A stretch of DNA of 11,606 nt from Mariprofundus sp. (GTDB taxonomy: Bacteria > Pseudomonadota > Zetaproteobacteria > Mariprofundales > Mariprofundaceae). The stretch lies in NCBI GenBank assembly GCA_030951065.1, contig JAUZQH010000115.1, positions 1-11,606 of the forward strand, read 5' to 3'. Under the pieces are notes generated by a model that saw nothing but the letters and a program-made list of their open reading frames with translations, had not been told where the DNA came from and made no database searches. The translations under genes were made by a program, and so were the position numbers. How positions within the stretch are numbered: the stretch's first letter is position 1; every line of letters starts with the position of its first letter. Positions 1 to 6,936 of this stretch are shown piece by piece.

Positions 1-3000
1 TTATCCGGACTGGCCTGGCATCTGGCAAACATGGCGCGCTCGAACCGTTTACATGTCTGGATTTGCCCTGACTTGCGCAGCTACCGCCAGCTGACTGAAG
101 AAATCGCCTTTTTCCTGCAAGACCAACCCGAACTGTTATGGCGGTTTCCAGCATGGGAAGTGCTGCCTTACGACCGTGTTTCCCCATATCACGGTATTGT
201 CGGCGAACGTTTTTCCACGTTGGGGCGACTGCTCAACACACCCGAACCGAAAGGTCTGGTATTAACTGCACTGCCGGCCTGGCTACAGCGTATTGCACCA
301 CCGGAAACAGTCGCTGCCCATGTCTGGCAACTGAAAATAAATATGCCGCTGGACATTATCGGTTTGAAAACGCGTTTAGCCGAAGCTGGTATGATGACAG
401 CCGAACGCGTGTTGGCCCCGGGTGAATTTGCCGCTCGTGGTGGGCTGTTCGATATCTGGCCGGCTACCGAAGAAACGCCATTACGTATTGACCTGTTTGG
501 TGACGACATTGAATCAATTCGCCGTTTTGATCCGGTAACGCAGCGTTCGGGCGAGAACCTGGATGCTTTCACCTCGGTGCCAGTACGTGAAGTGATTCTG
601 GACAAGCCGGGGCGTGACACTTTTATTGCAGCATTTAGGGCCCGTTTTCCGCAACTGCGCACACACCCAATGCTGGCTGCAGTGCAAGCCGGACGTCCGC
701 ATCCAGGCATCGAAGCATTAATGCCGCTGACTTATACACAAACTGCACGCCTGTTCGATTATCTGCCCGAAAATTGTAATATTCATGCCGATCGTGATAT
801 CGAAACACACAGGCAAAATTTTGCCGAACAAGTCAGAGCCCAGTTTGAAATGGTGCGTGCCAGTGCTGAACCAAGCATCAGTCCGCAAGAGCTGTATGCT
901 GTGGAAACTGCCATCAATGCAACACCTCTGCCAAAAACAGGTGCCCCTGAAGCAACGGCCGCACCGGCACTGAACGATTTCACTGATCGTACTCACCCGG
1001 TTCAGGCCATGCGCACATTACTGAAAAAGAAACTGGATGCAGACTGGAAGCTGACGCTGATCGCCCATGGTCTCGGACAGCAGGAGCGAATGATTGAAGC
1101 TTGTGCAGACATCGCCGACGTCGCAGTTTGCCCGTCACTGGTTGATTGCGCCGGTCTGCCACTAAGCTCCACCATCGGTTATCTTGATAGCGGCTTTGCC
1201 ATACCGGCGCAGAAGCTGTTATTCCTGACTGGCCGCGAATTGCTCGGCCAACATCTGCCACGCAAACGCAGCCGCAATACTACCGTACTCCGTGCAGATG
1301 TTTTTACATCGCTGACTGAACTGAACCCCGGTGACCCGGTCGTGCATGAAGACCATGGCATTGGTCGCTATCAGGGGCTGGAAAGTCTTGGCGATGAAAA
1401 CGAAACCGCCGATTTCATCAAAATTGAATACGCCGATAAAACCCATGTATTCATACCGGTTGAGGAATTGGCTCGATTGCACCGGTATACAGGTGATGAA
1501 TCGCCAAGGCTCAACAAGCTCGGTTCCGAGAAATGGAAGAGAACCCGCGAACGAGTCAAACGCGACTTGCTTTCCATGGCACATGAACTGATTGAAGTTG
1601 AAGCTGCGCGCAGTGGAAATACACGCCCTCCCTACCCGATACAGGGCGCACTCATGCAAGCCTATGAAGAGTTCGCGGCCCGTTTCCCGTTTGAGGAAAC
1701 CGATGATCAGGCAGAAAGCATTGATGCTGTTATGCGTGACCTCGCCAGTGACAAGCCGATGGACCGGGTTATCTGCGGTGATGTCGGTTTCGGCAAAACA
1801 GAAGTAGCCATGCGGGCAGCCTTTATCGTGGCCGCATCGGGCCGGCAGGTCGCTGTTCTGACGCCAACCACCGTACTGGCCAATCAGCATTATGCCAGTT
1901 TTTCCGAGCGTTTTTCCGGTACTGATCTGAATGTTGCATTGATTTCCCGTTTACAGGGTAAAAAGGACACCGACCGCATCGTTCGCGAACTGGCCGGTGG
2001 TGATACCCGCATCATCGTCGGCACCCATCGCCTGCTGTCGGAACAGTTCAAATTCGCCGATCTTGGTCTGGTCATTGTCGATGAAGAACAACGCTTTGGC
2101 GTCAAACACAAACAAAAGCTGAAAACATTACACAGCAGCGTGGACTTGCTCACCTTGACGGCCACCCCCATTCCCCGCACGTTGCACCAGACCTTGTCGG
2201 GCCTGCGCACCGTATCGATTATCAGCACACCACCGGCTGAACGGGAAGCCATACGCACCATGGTCTCCAGTTTTGACCCGCATATTGCTGCTGAAGCGAT
2301 CCGTCGCGAGCTTTACCGTGGCGGCCAGATTTATTACCTGCACAATCATGTCAAAAGTATCGAACGCATTGCAGCCCGGTTGAGAGAAGACGTACCGGAA
2401 GCGGAAATCGGCATTGCCCATGGCCAGATGAGTCCCGCTGAACTGGACCGGCAAATGATGGCCTTTTACGAGGGCCGTCTGCACTTGCTTGTCTGTACCA
2501 CGATTGTCGAATCAGGGCTGGATGTACCCAATGCCAATACCCTGATTGTCGAGCGTGCCGATCTGCTCGGTCTATCGCAACTGCATCAAATCAGAGGCCG
2601 GGTCGGGCGCAGCCACCGCCAGGCCTATGCTTATCTGTTCACACCCGACCCACGCGCCATGACAGCCGATGCGCGCGAACGCTTGCAGGCCATTGCCGAG
2701 CACACCGAACTCGGCGCCGGTTTTCTGCTGGCGAGGCAGGACATGGAAATTCGTGGCGCAGGTAATCTTTTGGGCGCAGAACAAAGTGGTCGCATCGAAG
2801 AAATCGGGCTGGATATGTATATGGATATGCTTGCCACTGCAGTAGCCGAAGCGCGTGGTGAACACGTCAAACCAAAACAGACTGTCGATGTACATCTGGG
2901 CATCAATGCCATCCTGCCTCCGGATTATGTTCCTCAAACAGGCGAACGCCTGAACCTGTACAGACGCATTTCACAAGCCGAAGGAGATGCACAGATTACG

Positions 3001-3318
3001 CTATTATTTGAGGAAATGACCGACCGCTTTGGGCATATGCCGGACGAAGCCAAATTCTGTCTGGAACAACAGCGCATCCGCTGGCGTGCCTCCGAACTCG
3101 GACTTGCTGCCATCAAGGAGGGTAATACAGGCATGCGTCTGCATTTTACTGCAGAATCCCGTATTGAGCCCGCGAAAATGCTGATGCGCGTCCAGAAAGA
3201 ACCCAACCGTTTCCGACTCACTCCGGATGGTAATCTCACTTTGTTACATGCATCAGATGATAAACGCGAACAACTCAAAGCCTGTATCGCCTTCCTCGAT
3301 GAATTACTCAAGGGTTGA
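1..3318 (+). CDS. mfd: Transcription-repair coupling factor Mfd (5' end outside window)
   Basis: ATP-dependent DNA translocase that removes RNA polymerase stalled at lesions and recruits UvrA for nucleotide excision repair. The frame is open from base 1, and the codons before the first ATG (position 31) read LSGLAWHLAN. These align with the part of E. coli Mfd upstream of its residue ~40, so the ATG at 31 is internal and the true start lies outside. About 1105 codons are visible against about 1150 in E. coli. Numbering from the first visible codon: a degenerate UvrB-like N-terminal module; the RNA-polymerase-interacting domain at about 435-505 (VVHEDHGIGRY, then IKIEYADKTHVFIPVEEL); Walker A GDVGFGKT at 593-600; Walker B DEEQ from 694 (DEEH in E. 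coli); the TATPIPRTL motif; and helicase motif VI QIRGRVGR at 863-870 with the following RecG-like translocation region. The C-terminal TRCF domain (PPDYVP onward) is complete. No break or frameshift is seen. Confidence 0.97.
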   Translation, partial: LSGLAWHLANMARSNRLHVWICPDLRSYRQLTEEIAFFLQDQPELLWRFPAWEVLPYDRVSPYHGIVGERFSTLGRLLNTPEPKGLVLTALPAWLQRIAPPETVAAHVWQLKINMPLDIIGLKTRLAEAGMMTAERVLAPGEFAARGGLFDIWPATEETPLRIDLFGDDIESIRRFDPVTQRSGENLDAFTSVPVREVILDKPGRDTFIAAFRARFPQLRTHPMLAAVQAGRPHPGIEALMPLTYTQTARLFDYLPENCNIHADRDIETHRQNFAEQVRAQFEMVRASAEPSISPQELYAVETAINATPLPKTGAPEATAAPALNDFTDRTHPVQAMRTLLKKKLDADWKLTLIAHGLGQQERMIEACADIADVAVCPSLVDCAGLPLSSTIGYLDSGFAIPAQKLLFLTGRELLGQHLPRKRSRNTTVLRADVFTSLTELNPGDPVVHEDHGIGRYQGLESLGDENETADFIKIEYADKTHVFIPVEELARLHRYTGDESPRLNKLGSEKWKRTRERVKRDLLSMAHELIEVEAARSGNTRPPYPIQGALMQAYEEFAARFPFEETDDQAESIDAVMRDLASDKPMDRVICGDVGFGKTEVAMRAAFIVAASGRQVAVLTPTTVLANQHYASFSERFSGTDLNVALISRLQGKKDTDRIVRELAGGDTRIIVGTHRLLSEQFKFADLGLVIVDEEQRFGVKHKQKLKTLHSSVDLLTLTATPIPRTLHQTLSGLRTVSIISTPPAEREAIRTMVSSFDPHIAAEAIRRELYRGGQIYYLHNHVKSIERIAARLREDVPEAEIGIAHGQMSPAELDRQMMAFYEGRLHLLVCTTIVESGLDVPNANTLIVERADLLGLSQLHQIRGRVGRSHRQAYAYLFTPDPRAMTADARERLQAIAEHTELGAGFLLARQDMEIRGAGNLLGAEQSGRIEEIGLDMYMDMLATAVAEARGEHVKPKQTVDVHLGINAILPPDYVPQTGERLNLYRRISQAEGDAQITLLFEEMTDRFGHMPDEAKFCLEQQRIRWRASELGLAAIKEGNTGMRLHFTAESRIEPAKMLMRVQKEPNRFRLTPDGNLTLLHASDDKREQLKACIAFLDELLKG

Positions 3319-3482
3319 ACTGCGGAAGTAAGGGGATGCTATTAGCCATTGATGAAAACGCTGACAAATGAGGTTTTTTTTAGAACATATTTATAGCTGA
3401 ATATTCCGGTTCAGTTTTCTATTGTACCTTTATGATTGAAAGATCTGTGAAATGCTTTTGCTTTTGATCCAAGCTTGGCAGC

Positions 3483-4145
3483 ATGGCGATCATGAATTCC
3501 AGACCTACCCTCTCAAAACCCGGCCTGTTGTTTATGGACATGGATTCAACACTGATCCAGTGCGAGTGTATTGATGAAATTGCCGGGTTTCTGGGCATCA
3601 AAGCACAGATTTCCGAAATTACCGAACGTGCCATGCGCGGCGAACTGGATTTCGCCGAATCACTGACTGAACGGGTGCAGTTACTCAGTGGCCTCGATGC
3701 CAGCGTGCTGGATCAGGTCTATGATCAATGTATTGAGTTGACCGATGGTGCTGAATCACTGATCACAACCCTCAAACAACATGACTGGAAAATCGGTCTG
3801 GTTTCCGGTGGTTTTACTTATTTTACGGATAAGCTTGAACAACGGCTGGGCCTCGATTTCACCCGTTCCAATGTTCTCGATATCAGGGACGGTAAGCTCA
3901 CCGGTGGTATTATTGGCGAGATTGTCGATGCTGAAACCAAACGCCATTGTCTGCTGGAGCAGGCAGAAGTTTACAGCATCCCGATCAGCCAGACTGTTGC
4001 TATTGGTGATGGCGCCAATGATTTACCGATGATTCAGGCGGCAGGCCTGGGTATTGCCTTCCATGCCAAACCCAAAGTACAGGCTGGTGCACAATTTTGC
4101 ATCAACGAAGGCCCTCTCGATCAAGCACTGGACTTTCTGTGCTGA
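3483..4145 (+). CDS. serB: Phosphoserine phosphatase SerB, short form without ACT domain
   Basis: HAD-superfamily phosphatase catalysing the last step of L-serine synthesis (O-phosphoserine to serine). All motifs are present: DMDST with nucleophile Asp19 and Asp21, a substrate-side glutamate in the CECIDEIA stretch, motif II serine at 108 (SGGFT), the motif III lysine at about 153, and GDGANDL at 175-181 for Mg2+ binding. TERAMRGELDF and the AFHAKPKV segment near the end are also strongly SerB-like. The protein is 220 residues against 322 in E. coli, because the ACT-like N-terminal domain is absent. A stop codon at 3465-3467 in the same frame shows the frame cannot extend to supply it. ATG 3483 and ATG 3492 are both possible starts; neither has a clear Shine-Dalgarno sequence. 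The 164-base gap after mfd holds AT-rich sequence but no promoter I could defend. It is convergent with the next gene. Confidence 0.94.
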   Translation: MAIMNSRPTLSKPGLLFMDMDSTLIQCECIDEIAGFLGIKAQISEITERAMRGELDFAESLTERVQLLSGLDASVLDQVYDQCIELTDGAESLITTLKQHDWKIGLVSGGFTYFTDKLEQRLGLDFTRSNVLDIRDGKLTGGIIGEIVDAETKRHCLLEQAEVYSIPISQTVAIGDGANDLPMIQAAGLGIAFHAKPKVQAGAQFCINEGPLDQALDFLC

Positions 4146-4154
4146 CCTGACCCA

Positions 4155-4178
4155 CCCTCCAAGCAGGGGTTTCCTTTC
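4155..4178 (+). terminator. Weak possible terminator after serB
   Basis: CCCT (4155-4158) and AGGG (4165-4168) can pair around CCAAGC and are followed by a T-rich stretch (GTTTCCTTTC). The stem is only four pairs, so this is a marginal candidate in the 58-base convergent gap between serB and the Fe-S protein gene. Confidence 0.2.
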
Positions 4179-4203
4179 AACGCAAACAGCTTATCCGCAC
4201 TTT

Positions 4204-4851
4204 TTATTTGTCGGATTGGAAACCTGAAGATGTATGAGATCCATCACAATATGGCTTCATATTCGATGCGCCACAGCGGCACATTGCGACTCCGGAATTA
4301 ACGCAAACCTCGTGGCCGGAAGCATCGAGCAATGTAAACGTTCCCTGGACCATGAGCGGCCCATCGGCAATACTATTAATCGCCAGCTTGCCACTTCCAT
4401 CAGTTTGTTTTGACGGCACCCTCACAGCAACACGACCCGCATCACGGAAACCGCTTTCCCGATGACTGTTATCGCAGTAAGGCATCAAACGTGATGCGCC
4501 GCAACGACAGAAAGCAGCACGATAGCCTCGCTCCGGATCACCGTTGACCGTCATATTTGCATGCACATACAATGGACCATCCGTCACCACTTGCACTGTA
4601 TTACGATCCGGCGGCATATCCATCGGCTGGTTTGTTGCCTTGCGGACGCACCGCAGTGCCCCTGTCGGACACTGAGCACAAACACGCGCAACATCCGCAG
4701 CAGGTGCTGCATCCGGTTTTACCCAGCGTCCACTGCGCTTGGTACTAAATACGTCCGGAAGGTCGCGGGTGCAATCACCGGCATGAATGCAACGGGAAAG
4801 GTCGAATTCAACAATAATCTCCTCTCCTTCGTAATGATGAATCCGACTCAT
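4204..4851 (-). CDS. Multi-cluster iron-sulfur protein: ferredoxin-like domain plus two CDGSH domains
   Basis: Predicted soluble Fe-S protein of 215 residues. The N-terminal part resembles the divergent 4Fe-4S domain Fer4_19: RCIHAGDC, a DLPDVF segment, then CAQCPTGAL, giving Cys21, Cys27, Cys58 and Cys61. Two CDGSH-type domains follow, each with the 3Cys-1His ligand pattern C-x-C-x8-C-x3-H. The first is Cys115, Cys117, Cys126, His130 (reads CDNSH, Gly replaced by Asn). The second is Cys191, Cys193, Cys202, His206 (canonical CDGSH). From family knowledge, CDGSH proteins bind 2Fe-2S clusters in redox or Fe-S trafficking roles; the specific function here is unknown. The start at 4851 (MSRIHHYEG) is preferred because this is where homologous proteins begin and a G-rich stretch lies 6 bases upstream. 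A GTG at 4884 and an ATG at 4881 would add 10-11 residues without a good ribosome-binding site. No export signal or membrane segment is seen. Confidence 0.9.
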   Translation of the reverse strand: MSRIHHYEGEEIIVEFDLSRCIHAGDCTRDLPDVFSTKRSGRWVKPDAAPAADVARVCAQCPTGALRCVRKATNQPMDMPPDRNTVQVVTDGPLYVHANMTVNGDPERGYRAAFCRCGASRLMPYCDNSHRESGFRDAGRVAVRVPSKQTDGSGKLAINSIADGPLMVQGTFTLLDASGHEVCVNSGVAMCRCGASNMKPYCDGSHTSSGFQSDK

Positions 4852-4893
4852 GAAAAGCCCCCCATTGCATTTTTTCCGCATCACAACTAGCCG

Positions 4894-4910
4894 GGCTGAG
4901 CATATCAGCC
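4894..4910 (-). promoter_or_regulatory. Hairpin upstream of the Fe-S protein gene
   Basis: GGCTGA and TCAGCC form a perfect six-pair stem around a five-base loop (GCATA on the + strand), 43 bases ahead of the chosen start of the CDGSH gene. On the minus strand a weak promoter-like pair (TTAAAA, 16-base spacer, TATGCT) would place it near the transcription start. Role unknown; it could be an operator half-site pair or a leader stem. Confidence 0.25.
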
Positions 4911-5012
4911 GACGAAGGATTTTTAACCTGTTTGTTCATCTTCGGAGTGTGATCGTCCCCCTTATTTTTTATTCACATTTGCCATACAGGTGTCATCTGC
5001 CTGCCAACACCA

Positions 5013-5021
5013 TGTCATAAT
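5013..5021 (+). promoter_or_regulatory. Candidate extended -10 promoter for the small gene
   Basis: TGTCATAAT has the extended -10 form TGn followed by CATAAT, which matches TATAAT at five of six positions. No good -35 box is seen 16-18 bases upstream, as can be tolerated with an extended -10. Transcription would begin about 35 bases before the ATG at 5062. Confidence 0.35.
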
Positions 5022-5049
5022 CTATGTCCACCATGCGGAAAATTTTCAC

Positions 5050-5057
5050 AAGGAGGT
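5050..5057 (+). promoter_or_regulatory. Strong Shine-Dalgarno sequence fixing the small gene's start
   Basis: AAGGAGGT is close to the perfect anti-16S complement and ends 4 bases before ATG 5062. It is the strongest ribosome-binding site in the window. It decides the start against an in-frame upstream ATG at 4990, which would add 24 residues with no such site and would place the candidate promoter inside the coding region. Confidence 0.75.
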
Positions 5058-5061
5058 CAAT

Positions 5062-5256
5062 ATGATCATCGAACAAACGATTACATCATATCTGGAAGCA
5101 ACTGAACAAAAATTCGGCTCATCAGCCCGCGCAAAAACAGTACTGAAACACCGTGGGGGTCGAACCTTCTTTTTAAAAAAACATAATACTGAACATGGGC
5201 AAACCATCAATATTGGCGATTTAAAGCTGATGATTCGTCATCTGAAAACTGTTTAA
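5062..5256 (+). CDS. Small basic protein of unknown function (64 aa)
   Basis: I do not recognise this protein family. The frame begins MIIEQTITSYLEATEQKF and ends LKLMIRHLKTV, with 64 residues. It is supported as a gene by the near-perfect Shine-Dalgarno sequence and a candidate extended -10 promoter. The composition is also protein-like: an acidic/polar N-terminal helix-like segment (about 1-19), a basic middle (RAKTVLKHRGGRTFFLKKH, about 25-43), and a short C-terminal helix-like segment. It has no cysteine, no signal peptide and no membrane segment, so a cytoplasmic protein is expected. The basic centre would be compatible with nucleic-acid binding, but that is a guess. It is monocistronic, divergent from the Fe-S protein gene and convergent with ispH. 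Its stop codon lies within a hairpin (5248-5266). Confidence 0.6.
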   Translation: MIIEQTITSYLEATEQKFGSSARAKTVLKHRGGRTFFLKKHNTEHGQTINIGDLKLMIRHLKTV

Positions 5257-5279
5257 TTTAAACAGTCGGGATATCCGAC
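5248..5279. repeat. Two overlapping hairpins at the end of the small gene
   Basis: ACTGTTTA (5248-5255) and TAAACAGT (5259-5266) form a perfect eight-pair stem with a three-base loop spanning the stop codon of the small gene. GTCGG (5265-5269) and CCGAC (5275-5279) form a second five-pair stem sharing two bases with the first, so the two compete at their junction. Neither is followed by a T-run on either strand, so a classic intrinsic terminator is not supported. Confidence 0.5.
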
Positions 5280-5307
5280 CAATACAGAAGATACTATTTT
5301 CAACATC

Positions 5308-5343
5308 ATGCTGAATCACTGCATGGAAGCAGTGATCCGGCAT
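5308..5343. repeat. Long stem-loop between the small gene and ispH
   Basis: ATCACTGC (5315-5322) pairs perfectly with GCAGTGAT (5329-5336) around a six-base loop ATGGAA. The stem continues outward through one A-C mismatch to ATGCTG (5308-5313) and CGGCAT (5338-5343), with one G-T wobble, giving about 14 pairs in 36 bases. It sits 50 bases past the ispH stop on ispH's transcript strand. No T-run follows on either strand. It may be an RNA 3'-end stabiliser, a factor-dependent termination site or a repeat unit. Confidence 0.55.
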
Positions 5344-5393
5344 TGCCCTGCATTAAGCGAAAAATACCTGGTTAAACCGAAGCCACCAACATG

Positions 5394-6356
5394 TCATTGG
5401 CGCAACTCTTCAGGCAGAATGAAGGTTACATTTTCTTCTTTGACAGTGAGCGTGCCAATATTCGAAAAGCCATGTTCACTGAGCCAGGCTACAACCTGTT
5501 TAACCAGCCCTTCGGGCGCTGAAGCACCTGCTGTGATACCCACTTTTGTATCCGCTGAAAACCAGTTGATATCAATATCATCCGGACCATCTATCAAATA
5601 CGCATAACTTCCTGCACGTTCAGCCACCTCACGCAGGCGGTTGGAGTTGGATGAATTTTTCGAACCGATCACCAGGACCACATCGCAACGCTGCGCCAGC
5701 GCCTTGACCGCTTCCTGTCGGTTGCTGGTGGCATAACAGATATCCTCACGTTTCGGTCCGATAATATTAGGGAATCTCGCCTTCAACGCATCCAGTACCT
5801 CGCGTGTATCATCCACGCTCAGGGTCGTTTGCGTTACAAATGCCAGTTTTTCGGGGTCGTTCACTTGCAAGCCAGCCACATCCTCCGGTTCGGAAATCAG
5901 CAACACCGCCCCTTCCGGCGCCTGCCCCATCGTGCCCTCGACTTCCGGATGCCCGGCATGGCCGATTAATACGACCTGTAGCCCATTGGCATAATGACGC
6001 AGTAACTCCAAGTGTACCTTGGTGACCAGCGGACAGGTCGCATCGATAATATGCAAATCGCGCCTGGCCCCTGCCTCGCGCACAGCCTTGCTGACACCAT
6101 GGGCGGAAAAAATCAGCAACGCGCCATCAGGCGCATCATCTACTTCATCAATAAATACCGCACCCTTGGCACGCAGATTCTCGACAACAAAACGATTGTG
6201 TACAATTTCATGACGCACATAGACCGGCGCGCCATAGACCTGCAAGGCCCGCTCAACAATTTCAATAGCCCGATCCACACCGGCACAAAACCCACGCGGC
6301 TCGGCCAGCAAAACCGACTTCGGCTGGATAGTGATGGTGCTGGTTTCTTGCTGCAT
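5394..6356 (-). CDS. ispH: 4-hydroxy-3-methylbut-2-enyl diphosphate reductase IspH
   Basis: Last enzyme of the MEP (non-mevalonate) isoprenoid pathway. It reduces HMBPP to IPP and DMAPP using an oxygen-sensitive 4Fe-4S cluster in the cytoplasm. The protein is 320 residues, the usual length. The three cluster cysteines are present: Cys24 ([11 protein letters not shown]), Cys108 (DATCPLV) and Cys207 ([10 protein letters not shown]). So are the substrate-binding histidines (VRHEIVHN, and [11 protein letters not shown]) and the proton-relay glutamate, Glu138. The C-terminal SSNSNRL and GASAPE segments, which contact substrate phosphate, are intact. The ATG at 6356 has AAGGGG upstream with seven bases between, a good ribosome-binding site. 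The gene is divergent from bcp across 75 bases, so the two share a promoter region. It is not beside lspA or fkpB, its partners in E. coli. Confidence 0.97.
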   Translation of the reverse strand: MQQETSTITIQPKSVLLAEPRGFCAGVDRAIEIVERALQVYGAPVYVRHEIVHNRFVVENLRAKGAVFIDEVDDAPDGALLIFSAHGVSKAVREAGARRDLHIIDATCPLVTKVHLELLRHYANGLQVVLIGHAGHPEVEGTMGQAPEGAVLLISEPEDVAGLQVNDPEKLAFVTQTTLSVDDTREVLDALKARFPNIIGPKREDICYATSNRQEAVKALAQRCDVVLVIGSKNSSNSNRLREVAERAGSYAYLIDGPDDIDINWFSADTKVGITAGASAPEGLVKQVVAWLSEHGFSNIGTLTVKEENVTFILPEELRQ

Positions 6357-6431
6357 TCAGTGGCCCCTTGCGTTACGGTTTCGCGCAACGATAACCTGAG
6401 TCATCAAAAAAATCATTGCGAGGAAACTGTC

Positions 6432-6914
6432 ATGGCAGATTATAACATCAATCCCGGCGACGCTGCACCGGCGGATATCGAACTGGACACATGGCCTGAA
6501 GGCCGCCTGAAGCTGGCCGACCTGAAAGGCCAATGGATCATTCTCTATTTCTATCCCAAGGACAGCACTCCGGGATGCACGACCGAATCCTGCGAATTCC
6601 GCGATGCACTGCCCGATTTTACAGCTGCCAACGCCGCTGTGATCGGTGTAAGTCGCGATTCGGTGAAATCGCATGCCCGCTTCACCGAAAAACAGGGCCT
6701 GAACTTTCCACTCATGGCAGATACCGAAGAAGCCCTGTGCAAGGCCTTTGACGTATTGCAACTCAAAAAGAATTACGGCAGGGAATATCTTGGCGTCGAA
6801 CGCTCCACCTTCATTATCAACCCGGAAGGCGATATCGCCTTTGCATGGCGCAAGGTCCGCGTCAAAGATCACGTCGAAACCGTCCTCAACACGCTGAAGG
6901 AGCTCCAGTCATAA
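6432..6914 (+). CDS. bcp: Thioredoxin-dependent peroxiredoxin, Bcp/PrxQ type
   Basis: Thiol peroxidase that reduces hydrogen peroxide and organic hydroperoxides, recycled by thioredoxin. The protein is 160 residues, typical of the family. The peroxidatic Cys49 lies in KDSTPGCTTESCEF, and Cys54, five residues on, is the usual resolving cysteine of the helix-alpha2 type. Other family features are YFYPKD before the active site, the GVSRDSVKSHARF segment, FPLMAD, and GVERSTFII near the C-terminus. The frame is open far upstream (to 6012), but that region is antisense to ispH. ATG 6432 is chosen because GAGGA sits just upstream and MADYNINPGDAAP is a normal Bcp N-terminus. coaBC begins 22 bases after the stop and dut overlaps coaBC, so a bcp-coaBC-dut operon is likely. 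Confidence 0.95.
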   Translation: MADYNINPGDAAPADIELDTWPEGRLKLADLKGQWIILYFYPKDSTPGCTTESCEFRDALPDFTAANAAVIGVSRDSVKSHARFTEKQGLNFPLMADTEEALCKAFDVLQLKKNYGREYLGVERSTFIINPEGDIAFAWRKVRVKDHVETVLNTLKELQS

Positions 6915-6936
6915 CTTGTAGTTCAAGGCTATAGAT

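Noticed and set aside
31..33. ATG at 31 as the true start of mfd
   Set aside because: The codons from 1 to 30 are open and align with conserved Mfd sequence upstream of that methionine, so the protein begins outside the window.
1219..1890. Minus-strand open frame of 223 codons inside mfd
   Set aside because: It is entirely antisense to strongly conserved Mfd sequence, resembles no family, and has no supporting start signals. The same applies to the other antisense frames inside mfd.
3355..3384. Intrinsic terminator after mfd at the T-run near 3374-3381
   Set aside because: Only AAAAC and GTTTT could pair, across a long loop; the stem is too weak and AT-rich to call.
4561..4890. Plus-strand open frame of 109 codons over the CDGSH gene
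   Set aside because: It is antisense to a gene whose Cys and His ligand motifs are unambiguous, and its translation resembles nothing known.
4990..5061. Upstream ATG at 4990 for the small gene
   Set aside because: It lacks a ribosome-binding site and would place the candidate promoter and the strong Shine-Dalgarno sequence inside the coding region.
6012..6431. 140-codon upstream extension of bcp
   Set aside because: It runs antisense to ispH, and the Bcp family N-terminus and the GAGGA ribosome-binding site both sit at 6432.
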